From the NCBI GenBank assembly GCA_041674745.1, contig JBAYVD010000002.1, forward strand, positions 1 to 64,000: DNA of 64,000 bases, in the 5' to 3' direction. This DNA is from UBA2040 sp041674745 (lineage in GTDB: Bacteria > Bacteroidota > Bacteroidia > Flavobacteriales_D > Crocinitomicaceae). The position numbers were made by a program, and so were the translations under genes. The notes beneath the pieces are model-generated. The model was not told the origin of the DNA. It did no database searches and saw nothing but the letters and a program-made list of their open reading frames with translations. Below are positions 28,145-36,584 of this stretch, piece after piece. Position 1 is the stretch's first letter. Each line of letters begins with the position of its first letter.

Positions 28145-28669
28145 TCAATTGGTAACCTTCTCCAACTGACTTTTGGGCACCGAAACCGTGAAGTTTGCGC
28201 CTAGGCTGCTGATTTCAATTCGCACGCGGTATTCACTTTGAAGATGCATGGCGGTGCCGATCATGCCTTGGAACGGGCCGTGGGTGACTTTGACAATTTC
28301 TCCGGTTTCGTATTTGTCCAGGTCTATCGATTGATTGTCAAATTTCTCTGATAAAAAGATACGAAGATTTTGAATTTCGTGTTCGCGGACGATGGCATAG
28401 TTTCGCGTGTCGCGCATGATCCAGGCTACACCAGTCGTTTGCGCAGCTTTTATCAATTCCGATTCGGCACATTTCACAAACACATAGGTCGGAATCAGTG
28501 GAATTTCGACTTTCTTTTTCCGATCACTCCACAGGCGAATGGTCTCGTACAATGGCAAAAAAGCCTGAAAATCTTTGTCCATCAGTTGATTGAACACTTT
28601 TTTCTCGTGATTGCTTTTTGTTTTTAAGATGTACCAGCTGGTCTTTTGTGGATTACTATCGGATTGCAT
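28145..28669 (-). CDS. UpxY/NusG-family transcription antiterminator
   Basis: This 174-aa NusG paralogue has an N-terminal NGN domain (SWYILKTKSNHEKKVFNQL at 11-29; FLPLYETIRLWSDRKKKVE; PLIPTYVFVK near 60). A C-terminal KOW domain spans about 120-172 (TGEIVKVTHGPFQGMIGTA). UpxY proteins in Bacteroides bind elongating polymerase in the 5' leader of capsule operons and prevent premature stop. It is the first gene of the minus-strand locus, so it probably acts on the leaders at 26.4 and 20.8 kb, which is inference. Confidence 0.9.
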   Translation of the reverse strand: MQSDSNPQKTSWYILKTKSNHEKKVFNQLMDKDFQAFLPLYETIRLWSDRKKKVEIPLIPTYVFVKCAESELIKAAQTTGVAWIMRDTRNYAIVREHEIQNLRIFLSEKFDNQSIDLDKYETGEIVKVTHGPFQGMIGTAMHLQSEYRVRIEISSLGANFTVSVPKSQLEKVTN

Positions 28670-28675
28670 CGGGAT

Positions 28676-29142
28676 AAATTTAGGAAAAAAAATGAAAGAG
28701 GATAGTAGGATTTTAGGCTAGTGGGTGGTTTTAACCGCAAATTACGCAAAGAAGGCGCGGAGAATGCAGAGTTTTTTGATTTGGGATTTGAAGTCAAATC
28801 TTGCTGCGCGCGATTTGACATTTGAAGTTCGCGAGCTCACATTTGAAGTTCGCAGGCTCACATTTTTTACCCTTCGGGAATTGGGGGTTCGCGGGCTCAC
28901 GGTTGTTAGGATTTTAGGCTAGTGGGTGGTTTTTTTAACGCAAAGTACGCAAAGAAGGCGCGGAGTTTTTTTGTTCGCGGGCTCACGCTAATTTGCCCTA
29001 TACCTATCTGACGCCGATGCGAAGTCAGATAGTGCGTTTTTTTTTGCGAACATGAAGGGATGAAGTTTGTAAGGGCATTAAGTTTCTAATGTCTGAAATC
29101 TGGTGTCTTTAGTCTGAAATCCATACGGAGAAATAAAAAAAC
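28676..29142. repeat. Repeat island upstream of the UpxY-like gene
   Basis: It contains two AACCGC..GCAAAGAAGGCGCGGAG words (28732, 28938), the GAAGTCAAATCTTGC module (28788-28832), four GTTCGCnnGCTCAC words (28827-28990), TTAGGATTTTAGG words and CTAATGTCTGAAATCTG words (29078-29120). CTATCTGACGCCGATGCGAAGTCAGATAG near 29003-29031 contains the stem CTATCTGAC/GTCAGATAG. No gene is seen. Confidence 0.75.
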
Positions 29143-29150
29143 TATCTTTG
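29143..29150 (+). promoter_or_regulatory. -7 box 4 nt before ATG (leaderless candidate)
   Basis: TATCTTTG ends exactly 4 nt before the ATG at 29155. In Bacteroidota the start of transcription falls about 5 nt after this box, so the mRNA would begin at or next to the A of ATG. Confidence 0.6.
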
Positions 29151-29154
29151 TCAC

Positions 29155-29796
29155 ATGGAATTTATTGATCAAAAATTAGACGATTATTGCGGTGCGCACA
29201 CATCACCAGAAGGAGAATTGTTGCACAAAGTGAACCGCGAAACACATTTAGAGGTGTTGCAACCGCGCATGTTGTCGGGGCACTTGCAAGGTCGGTTTTT
29301 GAGTATGATCAGTAAACTTTCAAAACCCAAGTACATACTAGAAATTGGCACCTACACAGGCTATTCGGCACTCTGCCTGGCGGAAGGATTGCCCAAAGAC
29401 GGGAAATTGGTCACCTTGGATGTCAACGAAGAATTGGCCGCGAAAGTTCGTGGGTATTTTGCGGAAAGTCCGAATGCTGCGCAGATGGAAATGAAAATCG
29501 GCGACGCGGCAGACATTATTCCAGCGCTGGAAGGACCTTTTGATTTGGTGTTCATCGATGCCGACAAAGAAAATTACAGCCGCTATTTTGATTTGGTTAT
29601 TGAAAAGATGGCAAAAGGAGGCTTGATCATCGCCGACAATGTTCTATGGAGCGGAAAAGTAGTCCAAGAAGTGAAGGCGAACGACGAAAAGACACAAGCC
29701 TTACTCGATTTTAATCAGAAAATCCAAAACGACCCACGAGTGGAGAATGTTTTACTTCCCATTCGAGATGGATTGATGATGGTGGTGGTTTTGTAG
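29155..29796 (+). CDS. SAM-dependent O-methyltransferase (COG4122 type)
   Basis: This 213-aa class I methyltransferase is of the caffeoyl-CoA/catechol O-methyltransferase family. SAM motif I is ILEIGTYTGYSALCLAEGL near 63-81. Acidic motif VTLDVN near 90 and metal-binding DLVFIDADKENYSRYFD near 133-149 follow, then LIIADNVLWSGKV near 160. It likely methylates a small catechol-like acceptor; the substrate is not readable. It stands alone, with repeats on both sides. Confidence 0.9.
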   Translation: MEFIDQKLDDYCGAHTSPEGELLHKVNRETHLEVLQPRMLSGHLQGRFLSMISKLSKPKYILEIGTYTGYSALCLAEGLPKDGKLVTLDVNEELAAKVRGYFAESPNAAQMEMKIGDAADIIPALEGPFDLVFIDADKENYSRYFDLVIEKMAKGGLIIADNVLWSGKVVQEVKANDEKTQALLDFNQKIQNDPRVENVLLPIRDGLMMVVVL

Positions 29797-30026
29797 GGTT
29801 TTTGGAGTATGGGGTATGGATTATGGAGCATGGATTATGGAACATGGAGTATGGATTTTGGAGCATGGAGTATGGAGTATGGAACATGGAGCATGGAACA
29901 TGGATTTTAGGATTCGGCGGTCTGGCGTCTAGTGTCTGAAATCTGTTGTCTAGCATCTAACGTCTAGTGCCGAAATCTAACGTCTAGTGTCTAAAATCTA
30001 GCATCTAGTGTCTAAAATCTGGATTC
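29797..30026. repeat. GGAGTATGGA and TCTAGTGTCTAAAATC word repeats
   Basis: From 29800 to 29905 ten or more degenerate words of GGAGTATGGA/GGAACATGG type follow the gene end. From 29925 to 30020 there are CTAGTGTCTAAAATCTAG words. The first family is the inverse of the CCATATTCCATA family at 4205-4262. No gene is seen; a minus ORF here is spurious. Confidence 0.75.
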
Positions 30027-30824
30027 TCAAATCAGTCCCAACAAGAAAAGCGCGCCCATCAAAAACAAGAGGATGCCAACTACTTTTTGTACTGAATGAA
30101 TCGTAGTTTTTTTGACCAATTCTTTTCCGAAATACGTGCCGAGAAAAGCGAAGAGAATGGCTACCATCAATAGTTTATTGTCCGCGTTGAGGGCTGCAAG
30201 CATGTTGTTCTGTCCGCTAACCGCGCCGATGGCCGTTGTGTAAATCACCAAACGACTAATGTCAATCAAAATGGCGACGGAATTGGACGTAGCGATAAAC
30301 GCTTCTTTGGTGAGACCTATTTTCGTTAAGAAGGCTGCTCGAAAAGCCCCTTGGTGACCAGAAACGCCGCCAAAAAATCCAGAAAGCATTCCCCCGAAAA
30401 CAACGTATTTTTTATCGAAAGTATAAGAGGAGAACTTGGGAGATAAATCAAACCAAGCAAAGAAAATCATGAGAAAACCAATGGTGATTTTCAACCATGT
30501 GATCGAAGCTACTTTGCTTCCGATGGTGTAGGAATAAATGATTTCAAATCCTTCGAGTTGTGTCAACAAAAGCGCCCCGAGCAGAGCGAAAACAAGCGCA
30601 GGAATCCCAAAGCGGAGCAAGGTTGGGAAATCGATGTTTTTGTACACCAAACCAAATTTGAATAGGTTATTGGCCAAATGAACAACGGCGGTTGCGCCAA
30701 TGGCTATGGGCAAAGGGAAGAAAATACTGAAAACAGGCAGCATAATGGTCCCCAACCCGAAACCCGAGAAAAAAGTAAGTCCTGCCGCGAAGCAGACCGC
30801 GAGTGCAATAATAATGTAAGCCAT
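30027..30824 (-). CDS. TauE/SafE-family sulfite/anion exporter
   Basis: This 265-aa polytopic membrane protein has about eight helices in two repeated halves. The glycine-rich first helix (FAAGLTFFSGFGLGTIMLPVF near 15-35) and the second-half GGMLSGFFGGVSGHQGAF near 145 are typical of the family, which exports sulfite, sulfoacetate or related anions. It is a single gene, and nothing nearby fixes the substrate. Confidence 0.88.
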   Translation of the reverse strand: MAYIIIALAVCFAAGLTFFSGFGLGTIMLPVFSIFFPLPIAIGATAVVHLANNLFKFGLVYKNIDFPTLLRFGIPALVFALLGALLLTQLEGFEIIYSYTIGSKVASITWLKITIGFLMIFFAWFDLSPKFSSYTFDKKYVVFGGMLSGFFGGVSGHQGAFRAAFLTKIGLTKEAFIATSNSVAILIDISRLVIYTTAIGAVSGQNNMLAALNADNKLLMVAILFAFLGTYFGKELVKKTTIHSVQKVVGILLFLMGALFLLGLI

Positions 30825-31033
30825 ATCGAGAACGAAAATACGGAAAAATGGGGGATTGGATTTTAGGATGTCAGGATTTTAGGATGTTAGGACTGGAGGA
30901 TTCAGGATAGAAGGACTTTAGGAGGTTTTAGGCGGTTTAATTTCTGCTGTTGGCTCAAGGCAGCGGGCGATAGGATTTTTCACTCTTTAATTTTTTTGCG
31001 AGAATGCTTCCTGCAGTTGTGTATTGATCTTCG
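30825..31033. repeat. TTAGGATGTCAGGAT word repeats
   Basis: TTAGGATTTTAGGATGTTAGGACT-type words run at about 30860-30935 upstream of the TauE-like gene, followed by an AGGCGG/GGCTCAAGGC stretch to 30970. I see no clear promoter. Confidence 0.55.
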
Positions 31034-31294
31034 GTTTGAATTTGTTCTTCTTTTCTTTTTCGCCGGGAAAAAGAAAAGAAGCAACCTGTCCGCCGGACAC
31101 GTCAGTGGTAGGAGGAAAGAAAAACCTCCCGCTTCGGAAAGAAAAAGGTTCTTCGCTTGTCATTGGCGACCTTATCGTTGATCCTACATGGCTCGCTGCG
31201 CTACCACCACTTCGGCTAACTCAAGGTGCCCACCAATGTCTGCGCTGCGAACCTTTTTCTTTCCGAATGCGATGTCCTTTTAAAATTGAAGGGC
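31034..31294 (+). repeat. 261-bp structured repeat, copy 1
   Basis: It matches 37546-37806 over its whole length with no net length change. Internal stems are TCTTTTCTTTTTC/GAAAAAGAAAAGA (13 bp, loop GCCGG), TGTCCG/CGGACA, GGAGG/CCTCC, a long-range 17-bp stem between 31135-31151 and 31249-31265, and CATTGG/CCAATG inside it. It is probably a mobile or structured non-coding element. An ORF of about 100 aa runs through it but shows no coding-type conservation. Confidence 0.75.
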
Positions 31295-31493
31295 TTAAGG
31301 ATTTTACGATGTTAGAAGGCTTAAGACTCAAGGTTGTTGGGTGGAGGCATTAGGCTTTAGGCGGTTTCCTTGAGTATGTCTTATCCGTTTAAAATTAATG
31401 CATGCACTAAAATAGAAGGGCCGCATTTGCCTTTCGCCTGTTGCCTTCAGCTTAGAGCCTTCCGGGTTCTCAATTCGAAAAGAAGCAATCGAT

Positions 31494-33314
31494 TTACTGT
31501 ATTTCTATTTTGTACACTTTATCGTTGTGAGTTAGAAAATATAGTCCGCTGGAAAGGGCAGAAACGTCGTATTGTCGAAGGGAACCGCTACTGTTTAGTA
31601 AGGGAACAATGGCAGATACATTTTGGCCCATGCTGTTGTAAAATTCCAACATATCTGTCGGCTTTATTTCACCTAGCACGTGAATGAATTGATGGGTAGG
31701 ATTTGGAAAAATAACCATTGGTTCGCTCGCGGCTCGTTGATTGTTCACGGCAATTGATTTGGAATACGTGAATTTTCCATCGAAATCCGTTTGTTTAAGT
31801 CGGTAATACGAAATACCCATCAATGGATTCGGGTCGATAGATTGATAGGATAAGGCTAGAAAGGAATTTCCAGCGCCTGTCACTGCGCCAATTGTCTCCC
31901 AAGAACTTCCGTTTTTTGAACGTTCAATCGTAAAGTAGTCATTGTTCGTTTCGGAAGCTGTTTGCCAGCTCAGGTCAACGGTTCGTTGATTGTTCATCTT
32001 CGCATCAAAGTAAAGCAAGCCAATCGGCAGCGGTGTTGCCGAGCTGTTAATGGTTCCGATGGTAAAACGACGATTGTTTACAATTTGAGATACATTATTG
32101 AACGCGTAAGTAGACCCGCTCACTAAAACCGCTCCTGAAATGGGGACGTCATCACTGAAGATGCCATTGTTATTGATGTCGATTAACAATCTCACGTCAC
32201 TGGCGGTTATCGAACCAAGGTTACTCAAATCAAATTGCATGTCTATATTACCAACGTTTGTTGCCGAACCAGAAGTTCTTACTTCATTCACTCTCCATAC
32301 CCTTTGAAATCGCGCCATTACCGTTGCCGGTACATCTGTAGTATTGCTCGCTTCAGCGAGCGCATTGTTGTGCCCCCAAATAAGAAACTCATTATCTCCC
32401 AATCCTGCTGGATTTAAAATCCGAACCATACCCGTACCTTGAGAATCATCGTGTCGATTGGAATTATCTATCTGGCCAATACCCGCGACATCGTACCGAT
32501 AATTGCCATTGGCGGGAAGGTCTTGGACGTATATATTGTCCGGCACAGCGATAGTGTACTTTGAACTTAAATAGTTGTTCACAATGATTAGTTGTGCAGT
32601 ATTGATGCGGGAGTTGTAGACAATCACTTCATAAAAGTCGCCGGAAATTTCATCCACGCCACTGCTATTTCTGCCCAGACCATCAATGGGTATACCAGCC
32701 GAAGATGAACCAATTCCTACGTTGTCAGTAGAGGTGTTGGAAAGAATGTCTATGGAATTGTTCGAGTTTGTTTTGTGAAAAGAAATAATCGAATTGGTAC
32801 CAAAAGGAGAAGTCAGGGAGGAATTGTAATCCGCTACACCGTATCGCGTAAAACCAATAACCCCAGTATTGGAATATTGTTCAAACCGCAACGAATTGGT
32901 AGTATTGTCAAGTAAAGTGTTGCTGTTGCCACTATTGACTCCATTGCAAGCGAAAAATGCACTAGCGTTTGAATACGAACCTGTAACAGAATTGTCCAGG
33001 TATTGGGCATTCGCCAAAGAAGCGTTGAAGTAAACAGATGGGATGCCGCCCGCCAAACGATACGTTGGACGATTGACACCTGTATTGGAAAAGTGATAAT
33101 TTGTTCCACTGTAATCCCGCCATTGGCTAACGGAAGAATTGACGGCTGGGTTGTTAGTGAAATCGTTGTCCGCATTGATGTCGTCTGCTCTTAACCAAAT
33201 TTTTAAATTGCTAGTCCCTGAATTGTTGCCCACTCCACCGGGTCCTGTTTGTCCCAAAAAATGGAATGACAAAATCAAAGCGGCAAGTGCCATCAGTAAT
33301 TTTCTAGAATGCAT
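31494..33314 (-). CDS. Secreted T9SS protein with LamG-like lectin domain
   Basis: This 606-aa protein has a signal peptide (LLMALAALILSFHFLGQ, about 7-23). A concanavalin/LamG-like region covers about 35-270 (LKIWLRADD, WRDYSG, YEVIVYNSRI). A beta domain follows with GIGQIDNSNRHDDSQG near 287 and DNEFLIWGHNN near 320, then a region near 435-525 typical of T9SS proteins (LSWQTASETNNDYFTIERS). A type A sorting domain starts with IFPNPTHQF near 542 and ends KVYKIEIQ. It would be secreted across the outer membrane. The function of the mature domain is unknown. Confidence 0.88.
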   Translation of the reverse strand: MHSRKLLMALAALILSFHFLGQTGPGGVGNNSGTSNLKIWLRADDINADNDFTNNPAVNSSVSQWRDYSGTNYHFSNTGVNRPTYRLAGGIPSVYFNASLANAQYLDNSVTGSYSNASAFFACNGVNSGNSNTLLDNTTNSLRFEQYSNTGVIGFTRYGVADYNSSLTSPFGTNSIISFHKTNSNNSIDILSNTSTDNVGIGSSSAGIPIDGLGRNSSGVDEISGDFYEVIVYNSRINTAQLIIVNNYLSSKYTIAVPDNIYVQDLPANGNYRYDVAGIGQIDNSNRHDDSQGTGMVRILNPAGLGDNEFLIWGHNNALAEASNTTDVPATVMARFQRVWRVNEVRTSGSATNVGNIDMQFDLSNLGSITASDVRLLIDINNNGIFSDDVPISGAVLVSGSTYAFNNVSQIVNNRRFTIGTINSSATPLPIGLLYFDAKMNNQRTVDLSWQTASETNNDYFTIERSKNGSSWETIGAVTGAGNSFLALSYQSIDPNPLMGISYYRLKQTDFDGKFTYSKSIAVNNQRAASEPMVIFPNPTHQFIHVLGEIKPTDMLEFYNSMGQNVSAIVPLLNSSGSLRQYDVSALSSGLYFLTHNDKVYKIEIQ

Positions 33315-33333
33315 AAGTATAGTTTACAGGGCG

Positions 33334-33341
33334 CAAAAGTA
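33334..33341 (-). promoter_or_regulatory. -7 box for the LamG/T9SS gene
   Basis: TACTTTTG on the minus strand matches TAnnTTTG and ends 19 nt before the ATG at 33314. Confidence 0.55.
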
Positions 33342-33452
33342 GAGCCTTTTTGCTGCGACCGCTCTAGTTTCGCAGTATTTTATAACTTTTTGGCATTCAT
33401 TAACAATTGACGATTCGAAAAGAAAGGCAGATGATGGAATGTCTAAAAAGCG

Positions 33453-33460
33453 TAATTTTG
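33453..33460 (+). promoter_or_regulatory. -7 box 4 nt before ATG (leaderless candidate)
   Basis: TAATTTTG ends 4 nt before the ATG at 33465, the same geometry as at 29143, 59719 and 61356. Confidence 0.55.
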
Positions 33461-33464
33461 GTGT

Positions 33465-34484
33465 ATGATTGATTTTAGAAGTGACACAGTAACGAAACCG
33501 ACTGCGGAAATGCGGGAGGTGATGTTTAGCGCAGCAGTAGGTGACGATGTTTTCAATGAAGATCCCAGTATTCTTTCTTTGCAGACCTTTGCAGCCGAAC
33601 TATTTGGAAAGGAAGCGGCTTTGTTTTGTTCATCGGGCACGCAAACCAATCAAATTGCCATCAATGTGCATACCCAACCAGGAGGAGAAGTCATTTGTCA
33701 TTGGGAAAGTCACATTTACAAATACGAAGGCGGTGGAATCGCCAAGAATTCGGGTGTATCTGTGCGTTTGTTGGACGGCGATCGCGGTCGGATTACACGT
33801 GAATCCATCGAGCATTATCTCAATCCAGACGATGTACATTATCCCGTTACGCAATTGGTCAGCCTAGAAGATACGGCGAATCGAGGTGGTGGAGCGGTAT
33901 ATGATTTTGCTGAAATTCAAAAAATAAAACGTTGGTGTGCCGATCATCAGTTGCCCTTGCATTTGGATGGAGCTCGCTTGATGAATGCCTTATCCGTTAC
34001 GAAGATGAATCCTGCAATCTACGCGGCTGAATTTGATAGTATTTCGCTTTGTTTGTCAAAAGGTTTGGGCGCACCTGTTGGTTCTTTATTATTAGGTACA
34101 GAAAAGTTCATTCACCAAGCACGACGGGTGCGAAAAGTCATGGGCGGTGGCATGCGACAAGCAGGATTTTTGGCGGCAGCCGGAGAATATGCTTTGAAAA
34201 ACAATGTGGAACGACTGACGGATGACCACACAAGAGCGCAAGCGTTAGAAGAAGCTTTTTTACAAACGGAGTGGGTAAAAACAGTCATTCCTGTGGAAAC
34301 GAATATTGTTGTCGTTCTTTTGAAGGAAGCCGACAAACGAGATTTAATCATCCAGAAATTCAAAGAAAAAGGCATTTTGTGCATGGCATTTGGTCCCGGT
34401 ATGTTGCGTTTTGTGACCCATTTGGATATTTCAGAAAGTGACATTTACCAAACCATCGAAACAATTCAACGTTTGTATCTATGA
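33465..34484 (+). CDS. ltaE: Low-specificity L-threonine aldolase
   Basis: This 339-aa PLP enzyme of the beta-eliminating lyase family splits threonine or allo-threonine into glycine and acetaldehyde. MIDFRSDTVTKPT is the family start. The pyridine-ring residues lie around HLDGARLMNA near 165-174, and the PLP lysine is in LCLSKGLGAPVGS near 192-204. Length is normal. The gene overlaps the next by 4 nt (ATGA), so it heads a three-gene operon. Confidence 0.93.
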   Translation: MIDFRSDTVTKPTAEMREVMFSAAVGDDVFNEDPSILSLQTFAAELFGKEAALFCSSGTQTNQIAINVHTQPGGEVICHWESHIYKYEGGGIAKNSGVSVRLLDGDRGRITRESIEHYLNPDDVHYPVTQLVSLEDTANRGGGAVYDFAEIQKIKRWCADHQLPLHLDGARLMNALSVTKMNPAIYAAEFDSISLCLSKGLGAPVGSLLLGTEKFIHQARRVRKVMGGGMRQAGFLAAAGEYALKNNVERLTDDHTRAQALEEAFLQTEWVKTVIPVETNIVVVLLKEADKRDLIIQKFKEKGILCMAFGPGMLRFVTHLDISESDIYQTIETIQRLYL

Positions 34485-35122
34485 AAAGAATCGGGTATGT
34501 CGCAACACTTATATTGATTTTGCTTTCCTGCAAAGATCAGGCAAATGAAAAACCATTGTCCATGGAGGACATCGTGGCGCATTCGGATAAATACAAGGAA
34601 AATGACACTCCCGTAAAAGAATCGAAAACTTTTTTTTTCTACGATTCTTTGAGTCCAATTGCCCAACGCATTGTGGATACATTGTCGTTGATGAAAGAAA
34701 GTATCCTATTGTCCGATTCACTGTTACCGCCCGATCGTTTTTTATTTTCCTCCAAGGAGAAGTGGACGGGAAGGAGCCAGGAATCAACTATTTTAATCTC
34801 CCAGTGGAAGTACAAAGATTCCTTGCAGACTAAAAATGCCTTCTTCAATTGGTTGGATTGTTTTGGGAAAAGTTGCGCTTCGTTGCGTTTGTTTGAAGAA
34901 AAGAAACTAAGCAAAGAGTCTTTTTTGTTTTTTATACTGGAACGGAGAATGATTTACGTCTCCACGAGCGCCAAAATGGACGCAAAAAAAATGATTGAAT
35001 CCTTGGCTGTTACTTTTCCAAAAGACCGAATATTGTACGTAATTTCGCAATCCGTTGGACGAAAAACGGAATGGTGGACATTCGTAGACGAGGAATGGAC
35101 CCTTAAAAAAGAAGGAATATGA
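34481..35122 (+). CDS. Putative lipoprotein, unknown function
   Basis: This 213-aa protein has a short hydrophobic leader and a lipobox LILLSC with Cys near 16. It has no domain I recognise. The middle is polar with many Ser, Lys and Asp residues, and the C-terminal region (VTFPKDRILYVISQS; WWTFVDEEWTLKKE) looks globular. It overlaps ltaE and the 107-aa gene by 4 nt on each side, so translation is coupled. Confidence 0.75.
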   Translation: MKRIGYVATLILILLSCKDQANEKPLSMEDIVAHSDKYKENDTPVKESKTFFFYDSLSPIAQRIVDTLSLMKESILLSDSLLPPDRFLFSSKEKWTGRSQESTILISQWKYKDSLQTKNAFFNWLDCFGKSCASLRLFEEKKLSKESFLFFILERRMIYVSTSAKMDAKKMIESLAVTFPKDRILYVISQSVGRKTEWWTFVDEEWTLKKEGI

Positions 35123-35442
35123 AATTTGTAAATAGAGGTTATTTGTTGATCACACCAACCAAAACATTCATCGATTGGGCCAATACGCAATCACCTGAAT
35201 TGCCTTTGGATGCTGAGTTTGTGGAAGGAAATGTTTATTTGATTGAAGAGGATTTCTTGGAAACCGAACCGATTCTAGAAGCCAATTTCAAGAAGATTTT
35301 CAAAAATGAATTGGAAGCGGTGACCGAAGACGAAGAACAATGGCCTGAAAAATTAACGATGGAATTGTTTTTGTCCTTTTTCACTTGGGAAATGGGGACG
35401 ACCGTTTTTGATTTGCAGAAAACAGATTTGAACCGCGATTAA
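35119..35442 (+). CDS. Conserved-looking 107-aa cytosolic protein
   Basis: This acidic protein has no signal or membrane segment. Aromatic and acidic residues (FIDWANTQSPELPLD; TEDEEQWPEKLTMELFLSFF) suggest a small alpha/beta fold. I do not recognise the function. Its position as third gene of the ltaE operon with a 4-nt overlap supports it being real. Confidence 0.75.
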   Translation: MKFVNRGYLLITPTKTFIDWANTQSPELPLDAEFVEGNVYLIEEDFLETEPILEANFKKIFKNELEAVTEDEEQWPEKLTMELFLSFFTWEMGTTVFDLQKTDLNRD

Positions 35443-35579
35443 TAGGATTCAGGACTTTAGGCTAGTGGGTGTTTATTTAACCGCAGAGTGCGTAAAGAAG
35501 GCGCGGAGGACACGGAGTTTTTTTAGAATTCAGGATTTTAGGATGTTATTACTTTAGGACTTTTGAAACGTTTTGACCG
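35443..35579. repeat. AACCGC word and TTAGGA words
   Basis: One AACCGCAGAGTGCGTAAAGA-type word (35478-35520) is flanked by TTAGGACTTTAGG and TTAGGATGTTATTACTTTAGG words in a convergent intergenic spacer. Confidence 0.7.
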
Positions 35580-36053
35580 TTAGAGAGCTAGTTCAGCGAG
35601 GTTTTTCACAGTTACCAAATACGAATTATTGAATCGTCTGTCGAGACTGACTTCTGTGCTCAACCAAGCCGGTTGTGCAAAGGTTTCTTCTTCCGATTGC
35701 AATTCAATTTCAGCAACGAAGAGTCCTTCCAATTTGCCATTGAACTGATCGATTTCCCAAAGTTTACCTTCTAAAACAAGATGGTACCTGGTTTTCTCCA
35801 AGTAATTTTCTCCGCAGAGCTGAAACAACTCAATCGCTTCATCGTAGGGAATTCCGTATTCATATTCATCGCGCGAAAAATTTGTGGAAGGACCTTTGAT
35901 GGTCAGAAAACCCTGATCGTTTTTGGTTCGCACGCGCACCGTGCATTCTTTGGATTTATTCAAGTACCCTTGACGAATCGTGAAACGTTCGCAGGATGCA
36001 ATGGCTTCCTGAATGGAAGGAAGAACCAAAAATTTACGTTCTATTTCTTTCAA
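35580..36053 (-). CDS. CYTH-domain (triphosphate tunnel) protein
   Basis: This 157-aa protein of the class IV adenylate cyclase / thiamine triphosphatase / tripolyphosphatase superfamily begins with the ExExK-type signature EIERKFLV. Charged tunnel strands follow: TVRVRTK near 38, LTIKG near 51, KTRYHLV near 87, WEIDQF near 98, AEIELQ near 113 and DRRFNNSYL near 137. In bacteria without other context these are often tripolyphosphatases; the exact substrate is not determined. Confidence 0.85.
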   Translation of the reverse strand: MKEIERKFLVLPSIQEAIASCERFTIRQGYLNKSKECTVRVRTKNDQGFLTIKGPSTNFSRDEYEYGIPYDEAIELFQLCGENYLEKTRYHLVLEGKLWEIDQFNGKLEGLFVAEIELQSEEETFAQPAWLSTEVSLDRRFNNSYLVTVKNLAELAL

Positions 36054-36475
36054 TTTTCAGCCGGTATAAAGCCCATTTTTTTTCCTTTGGTGCGCAAATA
36101 GATATTGCAGGACGCGGGACCTTGTGTAGTTTCTAAAATAAACTTGTACAATAGAATTCCGCCTTGCAATTCAACCACTTCAACTAGGCGAATGCTGTGT
36201 ATTTGTTCAAAAGCGATTTTGCTGTATTCTTTGTTATTGGAAAATCTTGCTGCAAACAACTCGCTTAATAAATCCGATTTGCTGCCGTTGTAGTTCTTGC
36301 GAAATTCCTTGTAAACCATGTGATAGGCCTTTCTTTCCTTTTGCACGTTCACGGCCCCTATTAATTTGCTGGCGAATTTGGATTGTGCTTTACTCGACGA
36401 ATCTTGAGCGATTGCCGAGGAAGCCACGAATAAGAAAAACAACAAATTAAATAAAAGGGTAGAGGGCATTTTCAT
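36050..36475 (-). CDS. Secreted hypothetical protein
   Basis: The protein is about 141 aa with a clear signal peptide (MKMPSTLLFNLLFFLFVASSAIAQ, about 1-24, here split for clarity: signal core LLFNLLFFLFVASSAIA). The longer frame to 36514 would bury this signal, so I chose the ATG at 36475. The mature part is basic then beta-rich (VEVVELQGGILLYKFILE) with no known domain. Its stop overlaps the CYTH gene start by 4 nt, giving a two-gene operon. Confidence 0.7.
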   Translation of the reverse strand: MKMPSTLLFNLLFFLFVASSAIAQDSSSKAQSKFASKLIGAVNVQKERKAYHMVYKEFRKNYNGSKSDLLSELFAARFSNNKEYSKIAFEQIHSIRLVEVVELQGGILLYKFILETTQGPASCNIYLRTKGKKMGFIPAEN

Positions 36476-36584
36476 ATTCCATATTTGGTCATCCAAAAAT
36501 ACATTTTCTTCCAAAATAAATCGGTAAGTTTTCTAACTTCGCAGCAAGAGTTATGGACAATCCATTTAATTCAATGCAAAGGAA

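Noticed and set aside
29003..29031. tRNA-like or terminator stem CTATCTGAC/GTCAGATAG
   Set aside because: It has only one stem with no T-arm or anticodon arm, and no gene end close by for a terminator role.
31024..31353. 109-aa ORF in structured repeat copy 1 (and 98-aa ORF 37518-37814 in copy 2)
   Set aside because: Both copies keep the frame open, but differences between them are mostly amino-acid changing, while paired bases of the stems co-vary. It is better explained as a structured non-coding element.
34481..35442. Defence or immunity cassette in the ltaE operon
   Set aside because: The lipoprotein and the 107-aa protein show no nuclease, ATPase or toxin motifs, and are simply unknowns in a metabolic operon.
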